This document shows, piece by piece, positions 1 to 7,658 of a DNA stretch of 64,000 nucleotides. Positions within the stretch are counted from its first letter, which is position 1, and each line of letters starts with the position of its first letter. The stretch covers positions 310,001-374,000 of the forward strand of contig OY763325.1 of the NCBI GenBank assembly GCA_963667315.1, in the 5' to 3' direction. A model generated the notes under the pieces. The model made no database searches. It saw only the letters and a list, made by a program, of their open reading frames with translations, and was not told the origin of the DNA. The translations under genes and the position numbers were made by a program. This DNA is from DAINPP01 sp963667315 (GTDB taxonomy: Bacteria; Thermotogota; Thermotogae; MWEM01).

Positions 1-2003
1 TTTGGATCAAGGCTGAACTCATTTTCATTAACCATATTATCCAGCCACCATATACCTTCAAGACCATCTCTGAGATAGGTATCCAAAGTTGTTGTGAAAT
101 CGGAAATCTTTAGAAAATCTTTGGCGATGGTCTCATAACCCATTCTTGCAAGTAATCCGTCATTATCCAGCACAAGCAGGTCTTTCAGGTCTCCAAGCGA
201 ATTGACCAGATCTTTATCCACATTGCCGAACTCATCAACACCGTCATTGACAATTCCAAGGAGCATGTTGTAAAGACCTGTGGGATTTTTATCAAGATCC
301 GTTGTTCTCATGACATCGCTTCTGACGGTTTTCAGGAATATTTTAAAATTATCTGTACTTTCTGCAACCAGGTCCGTTTCTATACTGCTGTAATCAATGG
401 TTCCATCTGTAACAGACATTTCTGCTTTTTTCCAGAGTTGAATATCCACATCTCCTGAATAATCGGGTGGCAAGTTGTTTATTACAAGTTTTCCCGTTGC
501 TATATCATAGGTGAAATCCTCATACACAGTACCCGTATTCGAATCTGTTATCTTGATATCTTCATTTGTAAATTGTCCATCTCCATCTATGTCTATTAAG
601 TCTGGAAGATCGACGATGCCATCATTTGAATATTCTATATATTCCGTTGTTTTATAAAAGACATTTGCTTTACCGACATAAGTATCGAAATCAGTGAGGG
701 CTATTTCGTTAGCTGCAGCATCAACTGTGATGTCTTTAGCATTTGTGGAATATAGCCCCAAAGAATTGATAGCTGCCATTACTTCTTCGAATTTTGTACT
801 GGTTTTGAAATCCTGTGTACTCACTGCTGAATTAAAGAGAAAATTATTCAGATCTACAAAAGAAATATTACCACTTAATCCCAGTGCTGTTCCTGAAGGA
901 TTTGTCGAGATTTCTGTGGAAGCCATATGAATGGGTCCGTTGAGTATTGAATTGGTTCCTGCCATTCTGTACAAATTGGGAAGGGATGATCTTATCTGTT
1001 CCATTTCTTTGAATAGATCTATACCTGATATCTTACCGGTTTTATCATAGCCGGCTTGATGAATCAAATTTAACTTATCTGTCAGCATCAGTGACATTTC
1101 ATCAAATTTATCCAGGTAATTCGGAATGGTTTCATCTCTCAGCTGGAGCAAAGAGCCTAATTGCCCGTTATTAACATTGATGAGTGTTCCGCGGACAAAA
1201 AGATCATACGTGTTGATGGTTTCCGGTCTGACAGCTGTTTTAATTTCTGTTACAATATCTCCATGGACAACGACCTGCTGTCCGATATAGATTTCTATGT
1301 GTCCGTTTTCACCGCTTTTTATGTTTGTATCCACATATTTTGTCAGTTCATCAAGTAACCGATCTCTTTCATCAAGTAAATCGTTAGGGGATGTATTTCC
1401 GATATGGGCAATCCTGATCTGCGAATTTAACGAACCGATCTGATCTGTTATACTGTTTATCTTTGAAACATTATCTTTTATATCCTGGTTGAGATTATCT
1501 CGTAGTTCATCAAATCTTCCATATAGATTTTTGTAAACCTGAACAAAATTATTGATTTCTCCTTTAACGCTTTGGATCGTTGCGTCGTTTGCGGGATTGT
1601 TCATAACTTCCTGAAATGAAAACCACATCTTGTCAAAATATTGTCTGAAACCATCTTCCGAAGGTTCATCGATTAATTGCTCAAGATAATGGAGATTACT
1701 GGACATGTTGTCCCAGTAGCTGTGATTTTCATTTATCGTACGATACTGTGTGTCAAGGAATTGATCACGGATTCTTTCAATACGTTTGACCATTGATCCG
1801 GTACCTATCGTCATGGGCATACCAGGTTGTGTTAATGAAGTGGTTGCCAACGGAGGTGTTGTATAGATATCAGGGCGTTGTCTTGAATATCCCTGAGTAT
1901 TGGTATTGGCTATGTTGTGTGCTGTAACACTCATTGCCAGTTTTGACGTATACGTTCCAAGTACTCCTGTGTTTAAAATAGAGAAAATACTTATATCTGC
2001 CAT
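1..2003 (-). CDS. flgK: Flagellar hook-associated protein 1 FlgK (3' end outside window)
   Basis: FlgK is the first hook-filament junction protein of the flagellum and is exported by the flagellar type III system. Reading leftward from ATG at 2003, 667 codons are open and the frame runs off the window edge with no stop. Residues about 30-42 hold the rod/hook signature NIANTNTQGYSRQ, and the following region is long, helical and FlgK-like. The protein is longer than the usual 450-650 residues because of an insert around residues 400-560. That insert contains a DIDGDGQFTNED loop (471-482) resembling an EF-hand. A sigma-28-type promoter lies 40-65 bases upstream, so flgK begins its transcript. 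Identity is confident; the C-terminal part is not visible. Confidence 0.93.
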   Translation of the reverse strand, partial: MADISIFSILNTGVLGTYTSKLAMSVTAHNIANTNTQGYSRQRPDIYTTPPLATTSLTQPGMPMTIGTGSMVKRIERIRDQFLDTQYRTINENHSYWDNMSSNLHYLEQLIDEPSEDGFRQYFDKMWFSFQEVMNNPANDATIQSVKGEINNFVQVYKNLYGRFDELRDNLNQDIKDNVSKINSITDQIGSLNSQIRIAHIGNTSPNDLLDERDRLLDELTKYVDTNIKSGENGHIEIYIGQQVVVHGDIVTEIKTAVRPETINTYDLFVRGTLINVNNGQLGSLLQLRDETIPNYLDKFDEMSLMLTDKLNLIHQAGYDKTGKISGIDLFKEMEQIRSSLPNLYRMAGTNSILNGPIHMASTEISTNPSGTALGLSGNISFVDLNNFLFNSAVSTQDFKTSTKFEEVMAAINSLGLYSTNAKDITVDAAANEIALTDFDTYVGKANVFYKTTEYIEYSNDGIVDLPDLIDIDGDGQFTNEDIKITDSNTGTVYEDFTYDIATGKLVINNLPPDYSGDVDIQLWKKAEMSVTDGTIDYSSIETDLVAESTDNFKIFLKTVRSDVMRTTDLDKNPTGLYNMLLGIVNDGVDEFGNVDKDLVNSLGDLKDLLVLDNDGLLARMGYETIAKDFLKISDFTTTLDTYLRDGLEGIWWLDNMVNENEFSLDP

Positions 2004-2041
2004 GCGAATCATCCCTTTACATCTTTATCTTTTCCTATTTG

Positions 2042-2068
2042 TTATCGGAGTAAAAGTTGTTTGCTTAA
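2042..2068 (-). promoter_or_regulatory. Putative sigma-28 (FliA) promoter of flgK
   Basis: On the minus strand TTAAGCAA (2068-2061) is followed after exactly 11 bases by TCCGATAA (2049-2042). The known flagellar sigma-28 consensus is TAAAGTTT-N11-GCCGATAA, so the -10 matches 7 of 8 and the spacing is exact; the -35 matches only its first half. The predicted start is about 32 bases before the flgK ATG. Late flagellar genes such as flgK are commonly sigma-28 dependent. Confidence 0.75.
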
Positions 2069-2420
2069 GGGAAAACTGAAAATCTTTTACTTGTTCTTGT
2101 GATGAACATTGGTTTCAGGATATGTTTTAGAAGAAAGATGTTTTCTTGGATTTTTTTTATCAACAGATAAAAATTCTTCGGCTCAATAAATGATTGGACA
2201 AGACTTCAACTAAATTATTAAAAGTTTTTTTACAAGTTGTCATCGATTCCTTTCAAATAGAATATGAAGAAAACGTGAAACCATGTTGAATAAGATGATT
2301 TCAATTTGTGTTCGGTTTTCGAGGGGTGTCTTGAAATAAGGGAGAATTTAATTCTATAGGACAAAGCTCAAAGAAATGTTTCGATTTTTCTGTTATTTTG
2401 AGATAATTGCTTTATATCAC
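2069..2420. other. Intergenic region between flgK and csp genes
   Basis: About 350 AT-rich bases separate the divergent flgK and cold-shock promoters. No open frame with a ribosome binding site, no RNA-like fold and no repeat was recognised here. Confidence 0.5.
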
Positions 2421-2449
2421 TTGACAAAATTGAAAAAATGATGTATAGT
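2421..2449 (+). promoter_or_regulatory. Sigma-A promoter of the tandem csp genes
   Basis: A perfect TTGACA (2421-2426) is separated by 17 bases from TATAGT (2444-2449). The predicted start is near 2456, giving a leader of about 42 bases before the first csp ATG at 2498. Confidence 0.85.
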
Positions 2450-2459
2450 AGACCATCAA

Positions 2460-2474
2460 GCACGTTTGGCGTGC
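2460..2474 (+). promoter_or_regulatory. 5' leader hairpin of csp mRNA
   Basis: GCACG (2460-2464) and CGTGC (2470-2474) form a 5-bp perfect stem with a 5-base loop, a few bases from the predicted 5' end and just ahead of the AGGAGG. It may protect the 5' end or modulate translation; that role is inferred. Confidence 0.45.
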
Positions 2475-2497
2475 AGAAATATAGGAGGAACAAATTA

Positions 2498-2698
2498 ATG
2501 GCAAAAGGTACTGTAAAATGGTTCAACACTCAGAAAGGTTATGGATTTATCACTAAGGAAGATGGAGACGACGTATTTGTACATTACTCTGCAATTCAGT
2601 CAGATGGATTCAAGAACCTTGAAGAAGGACAGGCTGTAGAATTCGAAGTACAGGATGGTAGTAAAGGACCACAGGCTGCAAACGTAGTACCTGTTTAA
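2498..2698 (+). CDS. Cold-shock protein (CspA family), copy 1
   Basis: This 66-residue single-domain cold-shock protein binds single-stranded RNA or DNA and acts as an RNA chaperone. Both motifs are present: RNP1 KGYGFI (13-18) and RNP2-like VFVHY (26-30). I chose ATG 2498 because AGGAGG lies 8 bases upstream and MAKGTVKWF is the family N-terminus. The open frame also reaches back to 2438, but that codon lies inside the promoter, upstream of the predicted transcript start. The next gene is a near copy 43 bases downstream on the same transcript. Confidence 0.96.
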   Translation: MAKGTVKWFNTQKGYGFITKEDGDDVFVHYSAIQSDGFKNLEEGQAVEFEVQDGSKGPQAANVVPV

Positions 2699-2741
2699 GG
2701 TTTTCAGAAGGCAATCAAGGAAGTATTAGGAGGCACAATTA

Positions 2742-2945
2742 ATGGCAAAAGGTACAGTTAAATGGTTTAACACACAGAAGGGCTACGGCTTTATCACAAA
2801 AGATGGCGGAGAAGACGTTTTCGTACACTACTCAGCAATTAAGTCTGACGGATTCAAGAACCTTGAAGAAGGACAGGCTGTAGAGTTTGAGATCCAGGAA
2901 GGAAGCAAGGGACCTCAGGCTGCAGACGTTATCGTTGTAGACTAA
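2742..2945 (+). CDS. Cold-shock protein (CspA family), copy 2
   Basis: This 67-residue cold-shock domain protein is a close paralogue of the preceding gene. It shares MAKGTVKWFNTQKGYGFITK at its start, with substitutions mainly in acidic loop positions and at the C-terminus. RNP1 KGYGFI and RNP2-like VFVHY are intact. The ATG has AGGAGG 8 bases upstream. The two copies use different synonymous codons along most of their length, so the duplication is not very recent, or the proteins are under strong selection. A strong hairpin terminator follows at 2978. Confidence 0.96.
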   Translation: MAKGTVKWFNTQKGYGFITKDGGEDVFVHYSAIKSDGFKNLEEGQAVEFEIQEGSKGPQAADVIVVD

Positions 2946-2977
2946 ATATAATCAATCAATTTCGATAGATTTTGAAG

Positions 2978-3010
2978 AAAACCGGGAGTTATTTCCCGGT
3001 TTTTTTATTT
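2978..3010 (+). terminator. Rho-independent terminator of the csp pair
   Basis: A 10-bp stem AAAACCGGGA / TCCCGGTTTT (2978-2987 with 2994-3003) with a 6-base loop is followed by a T-rich tract. It overlaps the 3' end of the convergent rnhB gene and may also terminate that transcript. Confidence 0.9.
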
Positions 3011-3699
3011 TGTTTTTTTTCGAGAATTGCCAGAATTCTACTTTCATCGATTTTTCCTTCCTTTGCCCAACGAATCAGCGTTTTCTCTTCTATAAACTCG
3101 TAGACCGGTCTGAAAGTGACTCTGTGAAGTGGAAGTACCCCTATTTCTTTGATGGCGTTTATATGTTTTTTTGTCCCATATCCTTTATGATTTTCAAATC
3201 CGTATTCTGGATAAGTTTTTGCATAATCATACATCATTCTGTCGCGTGTAACCTTTGCGATGTTTGAAGCGAGTGCGATTCTCAGTGAAAGGGAATCTCC
3301 TTTAACAATTTGTCTGTTCTTGAAAATGAGCTTTAAGTTCTTACCGTCTACAAGTGCCATATCGAATCTGACACCCAAAGAATCTACAGCGTTGTTCATT
3401 GCAATATTAGTAGCGTTGAGAATATTATATTTATCAATAATTGTTTCGTTGGAAATACCTGCCGCATACTTTATTCCTTTTGCGAGGACATAGTCATAAA
3501 TGATGGTTCGTCTCTTTTCGGTCAGTTTTTTGCTGTCAGTTAAGAATGGGAGATCATCTTGAATTGCGTTTTCCTGTGAATCGGTCAAATAGACAGCTGC
3601 TGCAACAACCGGACCTGCAAGCGGGCCTCTTCCGGCTTCATCTACACCCAGAAGGTGTTTATGGTTTTTTTTAAAATCTGAATCTATCGAATGTTCCAT
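2989..3699 (-). CDS. rnhB: Ribonuclease HII
   Basis: RNase HII cleaves the RNA strand of RNA-DNA hybrids and starts removal of single ribonucleotides from DNA. The 236-residue product has GVDEAGRGPLAGPV near the N-terminus with catalytic Asp20-Glu21, then TDSKKL (54-59), the VDG motif and an Asp in the VTRDRMM segment, as in the family. Its start ATG has CGGAGG three bases upstream. It is the last gene of the leftward ABC-F/hutH/dnaN/ispF/ecfT set, 81 bases after ecfT, and ends in the shared terminator hairpin. The lysine-rich C-terminal tail of about 10 residues looks ordinary. Confidence 0.95.
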   Translation of the reverse strand: MEHSIDSDFKKNHKHLLGVDEAGRGPLAGPVVAAAVYLTDSQENAIQDDLPFLTDSKKLTEKRRTIIYDYVLAKGIKYAAGISNETIIDKYNILNATNIAMNNAVDSLGVRFDMALVDGKNLKLIFKNRQIVKGDSLSLRIALASNIAKVTRDRMMYDYAKTYPEYGFENHKGYGTKKHINAIKEIGVLPLHRVTFRPVYEFIEEKTLIRWAKEGKIDESRILAILEKKQNKKTGK

Positions 3700-3780
3700 G
3701 TTGCCTCCGTTTTTTGTTCTTTTGATTTTTCAAAGAAAAGTTATTCCCGCAGAGGTAATTTATTCTTTCACTAATTTAAT

Positions 3781-4584
3781 TTAAACCAATAGCTTGTCTA
3801 TAAAAATAACAACTGCAAAAAAAGTGATGATAGATAGCAAAACAAACCAATCCAGAAATCCACTTGTCATTTTGTTGTATTTCGTTCTTCCGGAATGACC
3901 GTTATAACATCTAACATCCATTGCCATCGCTAATTCATCGGCTCTTTTAAAAGTATTGACCAAGAGGGGGATTATAATCGGGAAAAAAGCCTTAATTCTG
4001 TTTATGATATTACCGGTGTCAAAACGTGCCCCGCGGCTTTTCTGAGCTTTTATAATCTGATTGGCCTCCATCGAGATAACGGGAATAAACCTTATGGCGA
4101 TTGACATGATCATCGACATTTCATGCGCATATTGAGGTTTTACTCTGAATGTTTTAAGAATACTCTCAATGGAATCGGCAATTTTTAGTGGTGAAGTTGT
4201 GGCTGTAAAGACAGTCGAATACCAAATAAGTAAAACAAGTCTTACCGATACCTTTGCGGATTGCAACAAACCTTCTTCGGTAAATTGCAGAAAGCCAAGA
4301 TCCAGGATGATTTTTCCCGAAGAATCAAACATCTGAAAAATAAAGACAAGCAACAATAATATCCATATGGACTTGATCGTCTTCAAGGCTAATCTTACGC
4401 CCATTCGTGAAACAGCGATTAAACCGATAACAAAAAAAGAATATAAACCGATTGACACCCAATTATTCAACAGAAATAATATAACAATACCTGCAACAGT
4501 ATAGAGCAGCTTGAATCTTGCATCGACTCTGTGTAAAAGAGAATCTGCTGGAACATATCGTCCCATGATAAATTCGAAGTTCAA
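3781..4584 (-). CDS. ecfT: Energy-coupling factor transporter transmembrane protein EcfT
   Basis: EcfT is the membrane scaffold that couples the EcfA ATPases to vitamin- or metal-binding S components. This 267-residue protein has the family N-terminus (GRYVPADSLLHRVDARFKL), five or six hydrophobic segments, and two cytoplasmic coupling motifs: KSRGARF and AMDVRCYNG. I chose TTG at 4584: it forms a TTGA overlap with the ispF stop and has GGAGG 7 bases upstream, whereas the next upstream start lies inside ispF and lacks a site. No EcfA or S component is in the window, so the solitary EcfT presumably serves subunits encoded elsewhere. Confidence 0.9.
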   Translation of the reverse strand: MNFEFIMGRYVPADSLLHRVDARFKLLYTVAGIVILFLLNNWVSIGLYSFFVIGLIAVSRMGVRLALKTIKSIWILLLLVFIFQMFDSSGKIILDLGFLQFTEEGLLQSAKVSVRLVLLIWYSTVFTATTSPLKIADSIESILKTFRVKPQYAHEMSMIMSIAIRFIPVISMEANQIIKAQKSRGARFDTGNIINRIKAFFPIIIPLLVNTFKRADELAMAMDVRCYNGHSGRTKYNKMTSGFLDWFVLLSIITFFAVVIFIDKLLV

Positions 4585-5057
4585 TTCATTTCCTCCAATA
4601 AACAAACCGTCTTTGCAGCGATACCTTCCCCTCTGCCCTCAAAACCAAGTTCTTCAGTCGTTGTTGCCTTGATACTTATTCTGTCAATCGGGGTAAAACA
4701 TTCCCGGCAGATATTTTGAGCCATCTTAGGCAAATATTCTTTTAACTTTGGCCTTTGAGCGATCAAAACGGAATCGGTATTAACGATTTTATATCCCCTG
4801 TTAAAAATGAGTTCATACACCCTGCTCAACAGAATGATACTGCTGATATCTTTATATTCTTTATCATCATCCGGGAAATGCTGTCCAATATCGCCGAGAT
4901 TAAGAGCACCGAGTAAAGCATCCATTAAAGAATGAATCAGTACATCTGCATCAGAGTGACCTGATAGTCCCTTTTCAAATGGAATATGGACACCACCCAG
5001 AACTAATTTCCTTCCCTCTGACAATTTATGGACATCGTAGCCGATTCCGATTCTCAT
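4581..5057 (-). CDS. ispF: 2-C-methyl-D-erythritol 2,4-cyclodiphosphate synthase
   Basis: IspF makes MEcPP in the MEP route to isoprenoids. The 158-residue protein is of normal length and carries the zinc ligands Asp8 and His10 (GYDVH), the GHSDADV motif, DIGQHFPDDD and the C-terminal GFEGRGEGI segment. It shows that this organism uses the non-mevalonate pathway. Its ATG overlaps the dnaN stop (ATGA) and its own stop overlaps the ecfT TTG start, so the three genes are translationally coupled. Confidence 0.96.
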   Translation of the reverse strand: MRIGIGYDVHKLSEGRKLVLGGVHIPFEKGLSGHSDADVLIHSLMDALLGALNLGDIGQHFPDDDKEYKDISSIILLSRVYELIFNRGYKIVNTDSVLIAQRPKLKEYLPKMAQNICRECFTPIDRISIKATTTEELGFEGRGEGIAAKTVCLLEEMN

Positions 5058-6163
5058 CTTTTGATCTTAACAGGCATGATGATGTGTAAAAAACCGGCAA
5101 GATCCTGATCGTTGATTTGAAGCGCGTTGTCCTCATCAACAAAATTGAGTTCCACTTCTTCACTTTGGAAATGCTGGAGTCCCTCAATCAGATATGATGG
5201 ATCAAATGCTACAAGCATATTCTGTCCTTCTTTTTTGACATTGAACGGTATTTCTCCATCACCTCTGTCCTGTGAGCGTGCGGAAACCAGCAACTGTTCA
5301 TCCGAGATGTCAAGCCTAACGGTATCTCCCTGTGATTTGGCGATAATCTTAATCAATTTAAGAGCTTTTAGCAGTTCCGTTCTGTTGATGATGACTTTTG
5401 TCTGAAAACTACTGGGGATAACAGCCTTATAGTTTGGGAAATTGACATCCATCAACCTGGCGACAAATGTGATATTTTTTATTTTAGTGAAAACCCTTTT
5501 TCCATCAAATTTTACTTTAAATGCTTCCTGATCGGATTCTTTTAGGAGTGACTGAATTTCCTTCATCGCTTTTAAAGACAGGAAGAACGTCAAAGCGTTT
5601 GAATCGCCTTCGTATATCATTTCTTCAGTTACAGCCATTCTATAGCTGTCAGCTGAAACCAGTCTGAGATATTTGCCGGAAAATTCCCAAAGGATACCGT
5701 TTAAGTTTCTGATCATTTCATCGGTAGTTGCGCAAAAAATGACGTTTTCCATCATTCTCAAAACTATTTCACGGGGGACTGAGAGATCTTCTCCAATTTC
5801 TTCGAAATCCAATTCCGGATAATCTTCAGAATTCATGACAGGGATTTTGATTTCACCTGCACCGGTATGCGCAATTGCTTTATTGGATTCGAGATTAAAA
5901 GTCACTTCATCGTTCAAGAGGTTTTTTGAGATGTCATCAAGTGTTTTGGCATCCAGAACGTATGAACCGGTTCCCTCAACTTCCATGGTGTCCACTTTTA
6001 TTTTGATTGAAGATTCCATATCTGTTGCATTAAAGAATATCTCACCATCATTTTCGAATATCTTGATTCCCGATAAAATGGGCTTAATGTTCTTTTTTGG
6101 TATAACATTTACTATCTTTGAAGCGGCATTTACAAGTTCTGATTTCTTCATTGTAAATTTCAA
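5054..6163 (-). CDS. dnaN: DNA polymerase III beta subunit (sliding clamp)
   Basis: The beta clamp encircles DNA and tethers polymerase III. The 369-residue product begins MKFTMKKSELVNAASKIVNV and ends HIIMPVKIKR, both typical, and spans three clamp domains of normal size. The start is TTG at 6163, with AGGGGTGAT about 4 bases upstream, and it lies only 4 bases past the hutH stop. dnaN usually sits beside dnaA and recF at the replication origin; here it lies between hutH and ispF, with no origin-like DnaA-box cluster seen nearby. A second copy elsewhere cannot be excluded. Confidence 0.96.
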   Translation of the reverse strand: MKFTMKKSELVNAASKIVNVIPKKNIKPILSGIKIFENDGEIFFNATDMESSIKIKVDTMEVEGTGSYVLDAKTLDDISKNLLNDEVTFNLESNKAIAHTGAGEIKIPVMNSEDYPELDFEEIGEDLSVPREIVLRMMENVIFCATTDEMIRNLNGILWEFSGKYLRLVSADSYRMAVTEEMIYEGDSNALTFFLSLKAMKEIQSLLKESDQEAFKVKFDGKRVFTKIKNITFVARLMDVNFPNYKAVIPSSFQTKVIINRTELLKALKLIKIIAKSQGDTVRLDISDEQLLVSARSQDRGDGEIPFNVKKEGQNMLVAFDPSYLIEGLQHFQSEEVELNFVDEDNALQINDQDLAGFLHIIMPVKIKR

Positions 6164-6167
6164 AAAA

Positions 6168-7658
6168 TCACCCCTGGATTTCGTTTGATTTTATATACTT
6201 AAGAATATTTCGGAAGTCATTTCCAAAATATCTGTCACTATTATACTCCTCCTGAATAGTGGCTATCTTTTCTATGATGTTTTCAAGTTTTTTACCCGAT
6301 TTCAATGGACGTAAACATTCAATTCCCCTGTAAGCAAGCATAATTTCAATAGCGATTACTTTTTCTGCATTTGACATGATTGAATAAGCTTTTCTGACAG
6401 AAACTGATCCCATTGAAACATGATCCTCCTGGAAAGCTGATGTGGGGATACTGTCAACGGATCCCGGATGTGAAAGTGCCTTATTCTCAGAGGTCAATGA
6501 AGCAGCAGTGTACTGCCAGATCATAAATCCGGAATTGATTCCCTCTTCTCCTCTGGCAAGAAACGGCGGAAGGGATGAAACCAACGGGTTAACAAGTCTG
6601 TCGATTCTTCGTTCAGTCATACTTGTCAGTTCGGTCAGCGCAATAGCGGTAAAATCAGCTACAAGAGCAATTGGTTCACCGTGAAAATTTCCACCGGAAA
6701 TTGCTTCATTTTCAAAGATAATCGGATTATCTGTCACAGAATTGTATTCCCTTTCAAGTGTCTGTTTTGCGTAATCCAATGTATCTCTTACAGCACCGTA
6801 TACTTGCGGCATTGCCCTTAATGAATAAGCGTCTTGTACTTTTCCGCAATTTTTATGAGATTCTGTTATTTCGCTTTCCTCTAAATAACTCAGGAGTTTA
6901 CGCGCAACATATTGTTGTCCAGGATGAGGGCGTAATTCATGAATCCTGATATCAAAAGGGGATGTGGAGGCCCGAAGTGCATCAACACTCATTGAAGCGG
7001 AAACCATCGTCCATTCAAACAGACGGTAAGCCCGAAGTAAAACATTCGTCAGTACGGAACACATCATCTGAGTGCCGTTCAAAAGGGCGAGACCTTCTTT
7101 TTGAACAGGAACAAGTGGCTCAATTCCTTCGGTTTTCATCACATCAGACGCTTCGATCAGTTTACCTTTATAATAAACTTTTCCTTCACCCAGCATTGCC
7201 ATGGCGACATGAGAAAGCGGAGCGAGGTCTCCACTGGCGCCGACGGAGCCCTGAGCGGGAACATATGGTGTGATTCCCTTGTTAAGAAAGGCAATTAAAA
7301 TTTGCAAAGTCTGATACCTGATCCCCGAATATCCCTTGATTAAAGAATTTATTCTCAACAGCATCATCGTTCTGACGATTTCTATTTCAAGCGGTTCGCC
7401 AACACCCGCTGCGTGAGACAGGATAATATTTCTCTGCAGATCATGAGACTTGGAGGATTCTATTCTGACACTTGCCAGCGCTCCGAATCCGGTTGTTACA
7501 CCATAAACTACTTCTGAGTTATCAACGAATGTTTGTACTCTTCTGGCACTTTCTTCAATGCCTGGTATGCATTTTTCATCAATTTCAACCTGCTCAAATT
7601 TGTAGGCAATACGTTCGACTTTTGATAAATCCAAATTTGTACCATCGATTTTAATCAT
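6168..7658 (-). CDS. hutH: Histidine ammonia-lyase
   Basis: HutH deaminates histidine to urocanate and ammonia. The 496-residue protein is full length and has the Ala141-Ser142-Gly143 triad (in GSVGASGDLAPLSH) that forms the MIO prosthetic group, together with YGVTTGFG at 52-59. The ATG overlaps the end of the ABC-F gene by 8 bases and has GGGGGAAG just upstream. No hutU, hutI or hutG is nearby, so either the rest of the pathway is elsewhere or the enzyme works alone. Aromatic aminomutases and phenylalanine or tyrosine lyases share this fold, but overall motifs favour HutH. Confidence 0.9.
   Translation of the reverse strand: MIKIDGTNLDLSKVERIAYKFEQVEIDEKCIPGIEESARRVQTFVDNSEVVYGVTTGFGALASVRIESSKSHDLQRNIILSHAAGVGEPLEIEIVRTMMLLRINSLIKGYSGIRYQTLQILIAFLNKGITPYVPAQGSVGASGDLAPLSHVAMAMLGEGKVYYKGKLIEASDVMKTEGIEPLVPVQKEGLALLNGTQMMCSVLTNVLLRAYRLFEWTMVSASMSVDALRASTSPFDIRIHELRPHPGQQYVARKLLSYLEESEITESHKNCGKVQDAYSLRAMPQVYGAVRDTLDYAKQTLEREYNSVTDNPIIFENEAISGGNFHGEPIALVADFTAIALTELTSMTERRIDRLVNPLVSSLPPFLARGEEGINSGFMIWQYTAASLTSENKALSHPGSVDSIPTSAFQEDHVSMGSVSVRKAYSIMSNAEKVIAIEIMLAYRGIECLRPLKSGKKLENIIEKIATIQEEYNSDRYFGNDFRNILKYIKSNEIQG

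Noticed and set aside
2438..2497. Upstream extension of the first csp gene
   Set aside because: It spans the promoter -10 and predicted transcript start; the family N-terminus and AGGAGG fix the start at 2498.
3010..3493. Open frames on the plus strand inside rnhB
   Set aside because: They are antisense to a gene with clear motifs and lack binding sites.
6962..7298. Overlapping open frames opposite hutH
   Set aside because: Low-complexity shadows of hutH with no promoter or ribosome binding site.
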